Part shown: piece after piece, positions 32,691 through 44,071 of the stretch
Layout of the letters: each line of letters begins with the position of its first letter
How positions within the stretch are numbered: the first letter of the stretch is position 1
Source of the DNA: Turbatrix aceti
Taxonomy: Eukaryota > Nematoda > Chromadorea > Rhabditida > Panagrolaimidae
Assembly (NCBI GenBank): GCA_963969345.1
Contig: OZ017769.1
Span: 2,108,001-2,172,000 of the forward strand
DNA length: 64,000 nucleotides
Reading direction: 5' to 3'
The notes under the pieces: generated by a model
What the model was told of the DNA's origin: nothing
Databases searched by the model: none
The model's input: only the letters and a program-made list of their open reading frames with translations
Position numbers and translations under genes: made by a program

Positions 32691-33722
32691 AATAGAAGCG
32701 AAGGAAAGAACAACGATGAATTGTCTGGTTCCGTGAACCCAGCATTCCTCCAGTCTCCTTATTTTCGCCTCATTTTCCCGCCAAAATCCATTTCAGCGTA
32801 TTTTATTTATGTTTGTTGTGTTGTCGTCTAAAAGTTGGTTTTTTTCTTTCTCTGGCCCAGCGGGCACAGGAGACGACTGACTGACTGACTTGACTGTCCA
32901 TTCCCTCCATCCAGCCCAGTAGAAACAAGAAAAGAGAGAAGTGAGAAAAACTCACGACAAAGGAGAGCGCGCAGGAGCAATAACGACTTGTCTCTTGATT
33001 CTGTCGTCTTTTTTCTCTTTTTGCCCTGTGATTGTGATCCCTATCGTTACGATACATACGCGCGCAAAATTATTGCGCTGTCCCTCTCTTGTTTTTAGAC
33101 TCTCTCTGGCAGCAATAGTTTTTAGCGACGTTGTCTATTGCACTTTTTTTCTTCAAAATTGGACCGACTGAACGAACGCGCGCTTTCTTTTCTGTACCTT
33201 TACAGCACCGGCTCCCATCAGTTAGTTCTTGCACATGCACAGCAACAACAGCGATCGATCGATCTTCTCGTCAAGAGCCAATCGCGTGCGCCTCAAAATA
33301 CTGGACTGGGCCGGACGAGCGAGCGGGCGTGAGTTGGTTGTTAGTCAGTCCTTTTTATCTGTCTTGTTGCTTCTTGCTTGCCTTTTTTTTTGCCCCCTTT
33401 TTCCTTCCGTTCCCATTTATTTTTTGTTTTGTTTAGGTGACGTGATTTGACCGGTTTCTTCTTTCCGGCGATGAATATCGTCCCTTTCAAATCCTGATCC
33501 TAAACGATTTCCCTTGATGTAGATGTTTTTTTCTTTACAAATGGCGGAGAAAGAGACCATCGATAAAAAATGATGATAATAATGGATGGAGATGAGGAAA
33601 AGGTGATCCATCGGTTTTATAGCCGTTGAATATCGTTATTGGTTGATTGGAGCGCGTTTTTGATGGATTTTAGCCATTTTTTTGATGGATTTTTATAAAA
33701 TCTCCACTTTTTGCCATTGCAG
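32691..33722. other. 3' flank of the inositol monophosphatase gene
   Basis: 3' flank of the IMPase gene and spacer. A short ATG frame at 33541 (MAEKETIDKK) ends quickly. Nothing else supported. Confidence 0.35.
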
Positions 33723-33802
33723 GTGTTTTGGGTACGATGATCCTTGTTCCTTCTGCCGTTACGACCGATCAGGACGTTACCAACAACGTCGACGATCTTT
33801 CG
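33723..33802 (+). other. Possible unassigned exon upstream of the dynein light chain
   Basis: An 80-bp stretch is framed by a good acceptor (TTGCCATTGCAG) and donor (CG|gtgagtt), is GC-richer than its surroundings, and is open in two frames (one reads GTMILVPSAVTTDQDVTNN). It could be a 5' non-coding or alternative first exon of the dynein light chain gene or part of an unplaced small gene. Confidence 0.35.
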
Positions 33803-34840
33803 GTGAGTTTTTTGTGTTTGTTATCAATTTTTGGCCTAAAATTGTTTTTTGGCGGTAGATTTTTGGTCTTTTAGGGTTGTTGTGAAAGAAACACATTAGG
33901 CTGTTTTGGTTATTGCGCCATCTAACTTTTTTTGTGCTAAAAATAGGTATTCAGCGTTTTCTGTACTGTTTTTTGGGTGTTTTTTCGAAGTTCAGCTGTT
34001 TTTGGCGTCGTTCGTGCGTAATAAGTTGCTGATTATCGCGCTGCCCTTATGTACATAGTGCTAAAAGGGAAAGTAGTTTTTATGGGAATAAAAAAAGATA
34101 CCTAAAGTTGTAAAACATGTTTGCTGCACTCTTTTTTGTGTTTTTATACTTTTAGTCCATTGTTTAGCGACATGTAGCACATAAATTATCATGTTGATGC
34201 ACAACACACGCCGCTTTTGTTTCACGATACGCTGACCAATCAATCAATCAGTTAGTTGGCCAGTCTGTAAGTCGTTCACCACAACAACGATCAGACAAGG
34301 TTAATTTTTCCTCTCCAGGCAAGCATGACTTGACTTTTTCTCGCATTAGATTGGCTAAAAAGCGTCTCTAATATCTCTATCTCTCCCGAGCAGTGTTTAG
34401 TTTTATGATAGGCGTTTGTGCTTGCTTGCTAGGTTGCTTGCTTGGCCGGACCGACGTCGACGAGGCGACACCCGGCTGGCTTGCTTGCACGCATGCACGC
34501 AGCCTGCCTGGTGGGTTGATCGTACGCGCGTAGTAGTTAGTATATGTATGTAGTTGCATCTTTTTGTCCGCTGGTTATTGACTGACTCGACTCGGTGGTG
34601 ATAGATAGTAGAGTAACGTAGCAACACGGGACAAGCAAGAGAAGAAAGGTAGTTTGACCTGCGTTTCTTCATGTGATTAGATGCAGCGTGGTGTTATTGA
34701 GACAGCCATCACCACCGCCACACCACGACTCGACCCCTGAGACTAGAGACCTGTTGTAATTAATCGTCGCTTGCTCGCACATTGGGTTTTTATTATACTC
34801 CCAGTGAAATTCTATATTTAAAAAAAATAAAATTGTTGCT
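33803..34840. promoter_or_regulatory. 5' region of the dynein light chain gene
   Basis: Contains reiterated CTTGCTTGC/GCATGCACGC words (34420-34510) and CAATCAATCAATCA (about 34236). An acceptor-like CTCCCAG about 40 bp before the ATG at 34841 could receive a spliced leader or upstream exon. No coding sequence recognised. Confidence 0.35.
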
Positions 34841-35206
34841 ATGGCTGAGGAAGAATCACCTCCCTCAACTCTTCAGGTTGCACCATCCGAAGAAGAATTT
34901 GTCAACATTGCCAAGGAAGTCTTCGAAGACGTGCTTGGCAACAAGCACTACGATCCGCTTGAATTCGTCAAATGGAACTCTCAAATCGTCGAAACCATCA
35001 CCCAGCGTCTGGCTAACATGGAGCGTCCATTCAAGTACTGCGTCTCGTGCATGATCATGCAGAGCGGTCTTGGTTCTGGTCTCAACGTCAGTAACACCTG
35101 TTTCTGGGACAAAGTTACGGATCGTACGTATACGTATCGCTGGGAAGGAAAGCATATTATTGCGGTTGCCATTGTTTTTGCCGTCTACTACAATACCCGT
35201 GTCTAG
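34841..35206 (+). CDS. dylt-1: Tctex-1 family dynein light chain
   Basis: An intronless 121-residue frame (human DYNLT1 113). The family pattern is plain. An N-terminal acidic extension precedes EEFVNIAKEVFEDVLG, then FVKWNSQIVETITQRL, the strand RPFKYCVSCMIMQ, GLNVSNTCFWD and the closing RWEGKHIIAVAIVFAVYY. Tctex-1 light chains dimerise, bind the intermediate chain of cytoplasmic dynein and link cargo to the motor. Lack of introns is a little unusual for this window but the frame is intact. An AATAAA at 35576 is a candidate poly(A) signal. Confidence 0.93.
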   Translation: MAEEESPPSTLQVAPSEEEFVNIAKEVFEDVLGNKHYDPLEFVKWNSQIVETITQRLANMERPFKYCVSCMIMQSGLGSGLNVSNTCFWDKVTDRTYTYRWEGKHIIAVAIVFAVYYNTRV

Positions 35207-36694
35207 GACAACCCCTGAATCTGATTGATCCCCAATTATTCTCCCTTTCTCTTTCTTTGACGTGTCTCTCTCGAACCAACAACCAAACACCCTTCCCTCC
35301 TTCCTCCGATTTTTTTTTCTGATCGAAGAGCGTGTAGGCAGCTAGCAAGCGACGAGCTCCATCCACTACCATTTACTATCTATATTTCCCACCACTGTGT
35401 ATGATGATGTGCACTACGGCGACGACTACTACTACTACTCAGACGGATCGATCTTCTTCCTACTCTTCCTCTCGTTTTTTGCTCATCGTGCTCATGCTCA
35501 CTTCTTCTGCCTCTTCCTTCCTTCCTCCTCCTTCCCTGATTTTACTTTTACTTTATTTCTTTCTGGTTGGTTATTAATAAAAAATGATTGCCTTTTTATT
35601 GTCTGGGTTTTTTGTTGTATTTTTTGTGGGGTAGACATGTGCTTTGTTTTTTTCTCACTGTAAAATTGGACAAGTTTTGCTCATCACATAAATTCGTGGT
35701 TTCTTTTGATGCGTTCGTTTCTGATGTTTTTTAGGTTTTGGGATGGATTCGTAAATGGACCCGATCGACGAAAACAAGGGAAATAGGAGGAAAAAGTGCG
35801 TTTTATGTTAGAATTACGTTCCATTAAAAAAATGTACATTGTCATGTTGTTTGGTTTATGCATACGATGGAATCTGGCAATTATTGATAGTAGCAATTTT
35901 ATGTCTCTGCGGCCGTTGAAGAAAATTTTGTGTGAAAAAGTAACGAAGGTATCAATTTTTGAGCACAGAAAAAAGAGGAAGTGAAAAAAAGTAATTTTTT
36001 TGCAAAAAAAAGAGACACCTGAAGTAACGTTTTTTTGTACATTTTTTGTTTCTATCGAATTGTAAAATTAACATTGCTTTTCCAATGTTACTTTTTACGA
36101 TACTTCAGTGTCTTGCAGCGAAAAAAAATATTTTTACCGTTATACAAACTTTTGTTTTGTGTTTTTGAACATTTTATCTTTTTTTTCAAAAGCCATGGTT
36201 AACTTTTGCATTTCATTTCTGTGATGTTATACTTTCTACAATTTTGCTGACTGTGAATCCGACCATCAATCCAAAAAAATCTTTTATCTCAACTAGCTGA
36301 AACTTCTTACATCTTGTTTTTTTCATCTAAGAATTCAAGAATCTACAGAAGTTAGAGTCCCGTCAGGAAACAAAACGACGTCGGGCGGCTAGTTATTGGC
36401 TACAAATGAAAATGAACATGAAAAAAATAATGAACAACCGTAAGAAAAAATACAATCAAAACCATAAAAAAACAAATAGGTAACAAACCAAAAACAAAGT
36501 AAGTATCGGTGGAATGTTTTGAGCTTGTTGTGGTTGTTTTCTGTCTAACTAAATACAAAACCACACGAAAAAAAACAAAACAAAAACGATGACGATGAAT
36601 TAAAATTGAGTTGATGCCCGCGAAGAAGTTGAGTCAAAAATATCAGTACGTACGGTAGTATACAGCTTGTTTCTTTCTTTTGCGCCAGAATCAG
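35207..36694. other. Convergent spacer between dynein light chain and TAK1-like kinase
   Basis: Pyrimidine-rich 3' UTR-like sequence to about 35,660, then AT-rich DNA with GTAACG/GTTACT words typical of the interspersed repeat (36,000-36,230). No gene supported. Confidence 0.4.
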
Positions 36695-39563
36695 TCAACC
36701 ATGTTGTTTGGCTATGCTCGTGATGATCTTCTTGAGGCCATGCATGTGACCGTGGCTTCTGAAACGAAAATGATTAATAAAGTGCAAAAAACGACCGTAA
36801 CAGAGCAAAAACTTATTTTTAGGCCAAACAAAAAAATTGCGCTGCAAGACATGTAAAAAGTAAAATTCGAAAAAAATCGTAAAAAAAGTGTTACAAAAAT
36901 TTTACGTAAAAGTAACTTTTTACGGTTCAAAAATTATCGTAAGTAACGTAACTTTTACGATTCGGTATATAACAAAACATGCGCCAAAAAAATGTTACTT
37001 CACGTGCTTGTTTTCTGCAAAAATTGTTACTTTTCATTTTTTGCCAGTTTTATTAGACCTAAAAATTTCCATTTTCGTTCCTTCTCACGCGCTCGTGTTT
37101 TTTTGGACCAAATCGTCTGTTTTTCAAAAATAACATCACATGTGCGCATCAGACAACACAACAATTTTACTTTTTGGAAAAAATCGAACGTAAACCTAAA
37201 ACGCACTTTTTCTTCTTATTTCCGTTGTTTTCGTCGTTCGGGGCATTATTAGGGAATCCATTTCCAAATCCATAATCCTCGGTAGATGTATGTCGCCATC
37301 CGAGGCCGCCCGCAGCCACAGGATCCTGGGGAGGAATAGATTCCACCTGACAGGTAGACGGATACCCATTGTGACTGTACTGCCCTGCACCCGCCGCCAT
37401 CTCAACCAGCGGCGGATAGTACGGTGGGGTGTACGTTGGCGGGCCTGTCATCATCGATGCATTTGGCGTGCCAGGAGTCGTCGGTGGGACGTGGAATCCA
37501 ATGGGGCCAGGGATGGGGGTAGGCATGGGTCGGGGTGGGACGCCCCGACAGGGATCGTAGTACCCAATTGGTGGGGGTGGGGGTTGGGGTTGGGGTTGGT
37601 AGGATGTATATGCCGGGGGATCCACTGTTCCCGAGAAAGGTGATTGTGGGAACTGGGGTTGGGGGTGGAGGGGTACAACAGGTGGGGTAGCTCCGGGTTG
37701 GGTGTAGTCACCCGATTGGCCCCGACGATGTTGTAGGTATGTAGGATGGGGTCGGGGTGGGGGCGTCGGGGCCCCGGTGTACCCCTCAGCAGCCGGAGGG
37801 GCCGATGGCTTCCTCGGCACCCCGAGATGATCCAAATCCGCCGGTGCAGACGTATTCGTCACCGCCGCTCTGGTTCGTAAATTCGAAGCAAACGCTTCGT
37901 GATTCGTCGTCAGATTCACGAGCCTCCGGAATCTATTTCCATGAATCTCCATGAAAATTTCGAGCACCCGGAGCACTTCCTCTGCAGAGGGCCTCTCGTT
38001 GGGGTCCTTGTGCCAGCAGCGCTCGATGAGCTCCATAAAAGGCTCCGGGAGCTGTTCAATCTTCGGCGGTCGTTTGTCGTTCATGGTTGCCACCCAGAGC
38101 ACCCGGTAGGGCTCTCCTTCGTCGGTTGGCACCTGTCTGGACATAATTTCCCACAGCGAAATTCCAAATGAGTAAATATCACACTTTTCGTTGTACTTAT
38201 TCTGCCTGAAGACTTCGGGAGCCATGTAGGCTGCGCTTCCTCGGTTATTGGTCATCGTATTTTTGATGTGCGCTGCCGTGCCAAAATCACAGAGTTTCAA
38301 ATCGATGAAGTTGTCCGATAAAAGCATGCTGAAAAAACCATAATCATAAAAACAAAATTTAGGTACGATATAATACCGTAATCAAAAGTTACGGTTTACG
38401 ATAAATAAAATCTTCCGTCAAAAACATTTTTTTTACCCTATTGTCAAATTCTTGAATTTACTTTGCACAGGATGACCAACAACTTATATTTTGTAAACCT
38501 TTTGTGCCCCGTGTTTACCAAACCATCGATCGAGGAGAATACAAACTATAAAATATTGCTACACGTGTTTTATACTATTTTCATAACACATTTTTCAGCT
38601 TATTTTTTATAACGCAACCACAAAAATCGTGCATTTATTATCGCTTAAAAAAGTTAAAAAAAAATAATATAAAAACGTATACTTTCAGAAAGAAAAATAT
38701 CCGTAACGAGTAACGTTACTTTTTACGGTAAAAAAGGCAAAACTTGTTACGTCCGATAAAAAACATTCGCTTCAAAAAAATAACAAAAAAAATAGTAACA
38801 AGTAACATATTCCTTTTCGTTATCGAGTAACGTTACTTTTTACGGTAGGAAAGCACAAAACTTATTACGTTCAAAAAATCGTTACTTTTGGCCTAAAAAG
38901 CTGCATTCATGTATAAACAATTAGTTTTAGGTTCTTTTAGGTCATTTTTTTCCTAAAAACGACTCAAACAGTGCATTTTTTTGCTTTAGTCCCATTTTTC
39001 AACAAAAACACCCAAAAAACTCACTTGGAAGGCTTGAGATCACGATGAAGACATTGTCGTTCGTGTAGGAAGACCAGAGCAGTGATACATTGATGGGCCC
39101 ATCCAAGGGCGTGATCCGTGTAGTAGCGGACCTGCCGATAGACGTGCAGCAACTGGTGCAGCGATCCTCCAGGCATGAGTTCCAGGATGAGTCCTTTTTC
39201 ATCCGGATTTTCGACTGATTGGTAGAGTGCAAAAAGTTTGATTACATTTGGATGATTTAGTTCAACCAGGAGCCGAGCTTCCGTATGAACAGATTTTATC
39301 TTGGATTCGGTCGAGAATAACTTGAGTGCCGCCTGCCGGCCTCGAAAGTGTACAGCCATTACCGTGCCATACGATCCATGCCCGAGGTGCCGTGATTTTC
39401 CGGCAGAAGGGTAGGTAAAGGCTCGTTCATCGACTACTTCGTAGTTCGCAGCAGCGTCCGTGGATGACGTATCCGTGGACGTGGTTGACAGCGTTCGTCG
39501 ACCCACGGATCCCGGGCTACTGCTATCCGGATGATACGATACATCGACCGACAGCGACTGCAT
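36695..39563 (-). CDS. TAK1/MAP3K7-like protein kinase
   Basis: Exon 1 39563-39025, exon 2 38328-37207, candidate exon 3 36758-36695 (574 residues). If exon 2 is instead read through, it stops at 37167 (566 residues). The kinase domain is complete: Gly loop LGHGSYGTV (about residues 60-68), catalytic Lys in AALK (81), HRDLKPSN (Asp 174), DFGTA (194-198), YMAPE (214-218), SFGISLWE and a PNERPSAEEV C-lobe signature. The DFGTA and MAPE segments and sequence around them match TAK1; the nematode homologue is mom-4, which feeds the LIT-1/Nemo branch of Wnt signalling. The C-terminal half is Pro-rich with no obvious TAB2/3-binding coiled coil. The alternative end reads SHGHMHGLKKIITSIAKQHG and joins in frame. 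Confidence 0.87.
37570..37600 (+). other. Potential G-quadruplex inside the kinase coding region
   Basis: The plus strand (non-coding for the kinase) carries five runs of four or five G separated by T, TT or a single T, in the form GGGGGTGGGGGTTGGGG. This is a canonical G-quadruplex pattern, produced by the Pro-rich codons of the C-terminal region. Confidence 0.6.
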
Positions 39564-40921
39564 CGCCCGGATCGGTTCGGTTCACGTGGTGGTTTTACTT
39601 TCCCTTAAAAAAAGCTGATGACTAAGCTAAAATCATCCTAACGCCTAAGATCTCGAATAAGCGAAAAAAAGTTAAACCAACAAAATCGCCGCGCGCATTT
39701 TCTAAAAAAATGTCAAACAAGCGCGAAACGCGTTTTGAACTCCCTATCAAAAGAAAAAAAGAAAAAAACGAGTGGGTAGAGTAGACAAGACACGCGAACT
39801 TGAGGGTCGTGTCGCCGTGGTGGTGCTGAACTTCGGGACGACCGCAAACAACATCCATCAAGCCAGCAGCTGACACAAAGTATATACAAAATATTTTAGT
39901 ATAAGCATCTGGTGCGCATGTTTAATTCATTAAATATCAAAAGAAAAGAAGAAGTATAAAACAGTTTACGATACCTAAAAAATCAAAAGAACTCTAACAG
40001 CGAAAAGAAGAACGAAAGATTTACGATCAAAAAATCAAAAAAAAATCGTAACTCTATCAAAAGCAAACAATTTTTGAGGATGAAAAATTTGCGGAAATCA
40101 ATAATCTTGCAGCGCAAAAAGATAACATGCAAACAGCTTGAATATACAAACAGAGTAACGATTGCATTTTTAAAAACGAACGTTACTGAGGTAACGCATT
40201 TTGCACGTAAACTGGAGTAATACTTATCGACCGTGTCCAGCGCGTCGAAAAAAAAGTATTTATTACTTCCAAGCGGTAGTAGAAAAACAAGCTGGGGAGT
40301 AATATTTTTTATACCGTAAAAAAATAAACTGAACGTAAACGAGTTTATTTGTGAGTTCTCTCGACTTTTTGGACAAAAGCGAACGTGTACAGGCAAAAAT
40401 TCAGTCAACCGAACGTTGTTTTTTTTACGATAAGACGCCGATGACAGGACTGACAGCGTGGAAGTGTGGAAGTCAAGGGTATCAAGCCTCCGCGTGGTAC
40501 AAGCATGCATCAATCGACTGCGCGCACCCATAGTTTGTGTTTAAAATTGATCCACAAACGGAGAAAAATCTCCAGAAAACTGAACAGAGACCAAACAAAC
40601 ATCCTGCAAAAGTCCAAATACCGCTGACCATCGAAAAAGCAAATTACACCTTTCGGCGGGATCAAAAAAAGTACAAAAAGGCTGTGTAAAAAACGTGTCC
40701 TTTGGTCGGACGCAGCTTTTCCCCTGTGACACAAAATAAAATACACAGTTGAGTGCAACTTTTGTTCCTTGTGCGCGCAGTCTGCGGAGCTGCCGCCGGC
40801 TACGTCCCTCGCCGGAAGGCAAGCTGGTGCTCGAAGGAAAGGATTTTTGCGCTGCGGTTGTTGTTCGGTTGGTTGTTGCAGGCTCCGGCCGTCGAGTGTC
40901 GAGTGTCTGCCTGCAGAAAGA
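39564..40921. promoter_or_regulatory. Divergent upstream region of the kinase and CYB5R4 genes
   Basis: Outward-reading genes flank this 1.36 kb. It contains a degenerate minus-orientation copy of the GTTAC repeat (about 40,140-40,330) and a GC-richer stretch at 40,780-40,920 before the CYB5R4 ATG. No gene supported. Confidence 0.4.
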
Positions 40922-43555
40922 ATGTCATCTCTTTTCGTGCCCGGGGGCAATGAGGTTCGTTATTCGTTTTTTTTTCTGTTCAACTTGCGCGTCGATGAAA
41001 AATATGAATTTTTAATTTTTCAGCCAGGTCGAAGCGAACTCGGTCGGGTAAAGGTGGCGCTGAAGCCGGGGAAGGCGCTCGTCGACTGGATCCGGCTCAC
41101 GCAATCCCGCGAACTTGCCAGCGAAAAGTTATCTTCAGTTTCGACAGAAGAACTCATGTCACATGCTTCTGTCGACGATTGTTGGACTATCATTCATGGC
41201 GAGGTTTGTTTTTTGGCCTTTTGCACGTAACCGGATGGTTTTTATGAGCGTAAACAAAAAAATACGTTGTTGAAATTGTTGTTTGGTCTCTGTTTGTGCG
41301 TTTAATGATTTGCCATTACTTTTTGAAACAAGGCGTTGTTTTTGGTGAATAACAGTTTTTGATTCCTGTTTTGTTACTCCATGTGCGCTGCATAACATTT
41401 TTTTTGTGCAGAAATGTTACTTTTTAGGTGCTGTGTTTGGAAAGTAACAACTTTAACTCACTAAAATGTTACTTTCCATTTGTCGCATAACATTGAAAAT
41501 TTACTATTTTATTACGTTTTTGGCGCTGTTTTTGACGCATTTACGTTGTTTTTGACTTTTAATTGCAATTACGATGCTACGGTATTTTTGAAGGCATCTT
41601 ATGACGACTTTTACGTTACTTTAGACATTTGTTCAATCGATCGGAAATGTTACTTTGGATACTGTACAGTTTTTTTGGGAACGTTACATTTTTGAAATTG
41701 TTACAGTTTTTTTTCGTTTACGTAAAATTTTAGCGGCATATTTTTTACGCTTATGTTAGATTTTTTTAGGTTTACGATATCACAAAGTACCTAGAATACC
41801 ACCCCGGCGGAATTCCCGAATTGGCTCGCGTAGCAGGCACCGATGGCACCAAACTCTTTGACGAAGTCCACGCGTGGGTTGCTTTCAGAAGCATGCTCAA
41901 GGCTTGCTATGTAGGCCCTTTCCGGGGGAATTATAAAAAATGTAAATACATACTTTTTTCGTTGTAAGACAATTTTTATAATTTTTCAGTGCCCCCACCC
42001 TTGCCGTCTACGATCAAAGCCCGAATAAATAATTCTGCCGGCAAGGGCGTCGGATCGCTCAGCATCAGCGCGCCACCGGCTTCTAATCATTATCTATCGT
42101 AATTTTTTCGTTACCTAAAAATTTTTTACGGTTCTAATATTTTTTTAGGCTCAAAAAAACAGGCGCAAAATCCCTTCAAATCAAATCACATATCGGAAGT
42201 TTTTCTCCAGATTGCCTGGTAATAGACGCTGGCGTATCGTCACCCGGTGTGCTACGGATTCTGGTACGTCGCTTTGATACGGTATCGGTTGTCATCAGCA
42301 TGGCCGGTTTCGACGACTCCGCGGAAGGCGATCAGCCATGCATCGTTGAGCCTTGGTCGACTGCCGATACGGTAATCGTTACGTTTAATTCTAATGCTGC
42401 TCTTGCCGGGATTGTTACCGATTTTGCTGAAATTGAGAAACAGGAGGGTGAGTTGAATATAAATGGGATTTTGTTTTGTAAAAAATACGTTTTTCTGTGA
42501 GTAACAAAAATGATCCCTAAAATGTTACTTCGCGTTCGTTGAATAACATTTTTTTGTCGCTAAAATGTTACTTTTGTTCGCGCTGATTTTGCTGGATAAC
42601 AACTTTAGCGTCATGTTTTGTTACGTCAGGTGCGGCGAGTAATATTGACAGTTTTCTATTTTGTTACGTTTCGGGCGCTATTTTTGGTGAATATCATTTT
42701 TTGACGATTTTTATGTTACTTTTGACATTATTTTTAAATTACTTTTTTTTCTTATGTTAGATTACTTTTATACGGTATTTTCTCTCTTCCAGATAACAAA
42801 TTCTACACTTTCACCGTTTCTACCGTCCAACGTTTTCACAATCATTGGGTACTCTTCCGTCTAACTCCTAACTGCCGCCGTCTTTGCCTACCTGTCCCTC
42901 TTGGCCAGCACGTGTTACTCCGACTACTCGGGCCGGGGCACACAATCGAGCGTCCTTACACCCCGTTTCGTGCTTCAGACACCCCGGACGGTGACTTGGA
43001 TTTCTACATCAAGATTTACGATTCAGGAAAACTGACTCCCGAATTAGCGAAACTGAATCCAGGTTTGTGATTTTCAAAAAGAAAAAAAATTATTTTTTGG
43101 CTAAAACTTCAGGTGACAAAATCGAAGTCAGCGACCCACTGGGCCGAAAAGACAACCGACGTCTCATCAAAATCCCCGAACACATTGTCATGATTGCCGC
43201 CGGCACAGGGATCACGCCGATGATCAATCTCATTCGTTTCCGTCATTCGTGCACCTCAAAATTGATGACTCTTCTCTGGATCACCCGATCGAAGGAAGAA
43301 TCGATCGATTCTCTCCTCCTGGACGACAAAATTCTGGGAAGCACGAGGGATCGACTCGAGCTGCGCTGCATCGCCGACGACGATACCGATTCGCCAAGGG
43401 ACAACAAATCCAGGGAAGCCGCGATTCGGGCTGTCGTCAACGATCACCGCCAGGCCGGATTCTTCATCTGTGGTCCACCTGCCTTCAACCGGGTCGTCGT
43501 GGATCTGCTCGGGGCCGAGCGCATCGCTGCGTGCAAAATTTCAGTTTTTGAATAA
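40922..43555 (+). CDS. Cytochrome b5 reductase 4 (b5 + CS + FAD/NAD reductase fusion)
   Basis: Exons: 40922-40954, 41024-41203, 41770-41941, 41990-42098, 42149-42447, 42793-43062, 43113-43555 (501 residues, human CYB5R4 521). Domain order is as in CYB5R4. VALKPGKALVDWIRL precedes the b5 domain with heme ligands in EYHPGG and FDEVHAWV. A short linker and divergent CS-type beta domain (DCLVIDAG...VSVVISMAG) follow, then the reductase. It has FAD motif ERPYTP, IKIYDSGKLTPEL, the NAD(P)H motif AAGTGITPMI and the C-terminal FICGPPAF. A soluble ER-associated NAD(P)H oxidoreductase. The 50-bp intron 4 begins gtaatt; left unspliced, the frame meets TAA immediately. Several introns carry the GTTAC repeat. 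Confidence 0.92.
41310..41600 (+). repeat. GTTAC-rich interspersed repeat, CYB5R4 intron 2
   Basis: One copy of an AT-rich repeat family marked by TTGTTACTCC.TGTGCGCTG.ATAACATTTT and GGCGCTGTTTTTG words. Same-strand copies occur at 42.5, 44.7, 54.5, 55.8 and 60.6 kb, and reversed copies at 50.5 and 53.5 kb. Confidence 0.7.
42490..42780 (+). repeat. GTTAC-rich interspersed repeat, CYB5R4 intron 5
   Basis: A full-length-looking copy. Order of words: ATGTTACTT, GTTGAATAACATTTTTT, AAATGTTACTTTTG, CGCTG, GGATAACAACTTTA, TTTTGTTACGT, GGCGCTATTTTTGGTGAAT. Confidence 0.75.
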
Positions 43556-44071
43556 CTTTTTGTTTATAAATACGTGTAAATTTTTTTATTTGAAAAAGAA
43601 AGAAAGTAAAGATTTTTTGGGGATTTTGAGAGAAGAGTTGAGGTGTTTTTGATCACTTTTTACCTGAATTATCTTAAAACAATTGAATTTTTTTGTTAAA
43701 TAATTAAAAAGGGATACAATAATTAAAAATGTTGCGGTTTGAAAATTGTTATTTTTAAATGAGTTTTTTGTTACGCGGCGTAACAATTTTTGGCCGTAAA
43801 ATGTTGTGTCACGTAACATTGAAAATTTTATATTTTGTTACGTTTCAGGCGCTGTTTTTTAGAGAAATTACGATTTAATTTAAAAAATATATAATTAAAA
43901 ACATTAAAAAATATTACGGTATTTTTTCGTTATTCTTTTTCTATTTTTCTAATTTTTGTCGCCAATTTTGCCCTTTTGCATTACATTTATCCCTGCCTAT
44001 TTTGTAATTTTTACGTAAATTTTTTTTTTCGTATATTTTTTGGACCTTTTATCCCCATTTTTCAGCCCACC
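43556..44071. other. Spacer CYB5R4 to COX11
   Basis: AT-rich, including a partial GTTAC-type repeat at 43,740-43,870. A strong TTTTTCAG acceptor at 44058-44065 lies six bases before the COX11 ATG and could be a trans-splice site. Confidence 0.45.

Noticed and set aside
37290..37643. Plus-strand frame opposite the kinase C-terminus
   Set aside because: Antisense of the Pro-rich region; no independent evidence.
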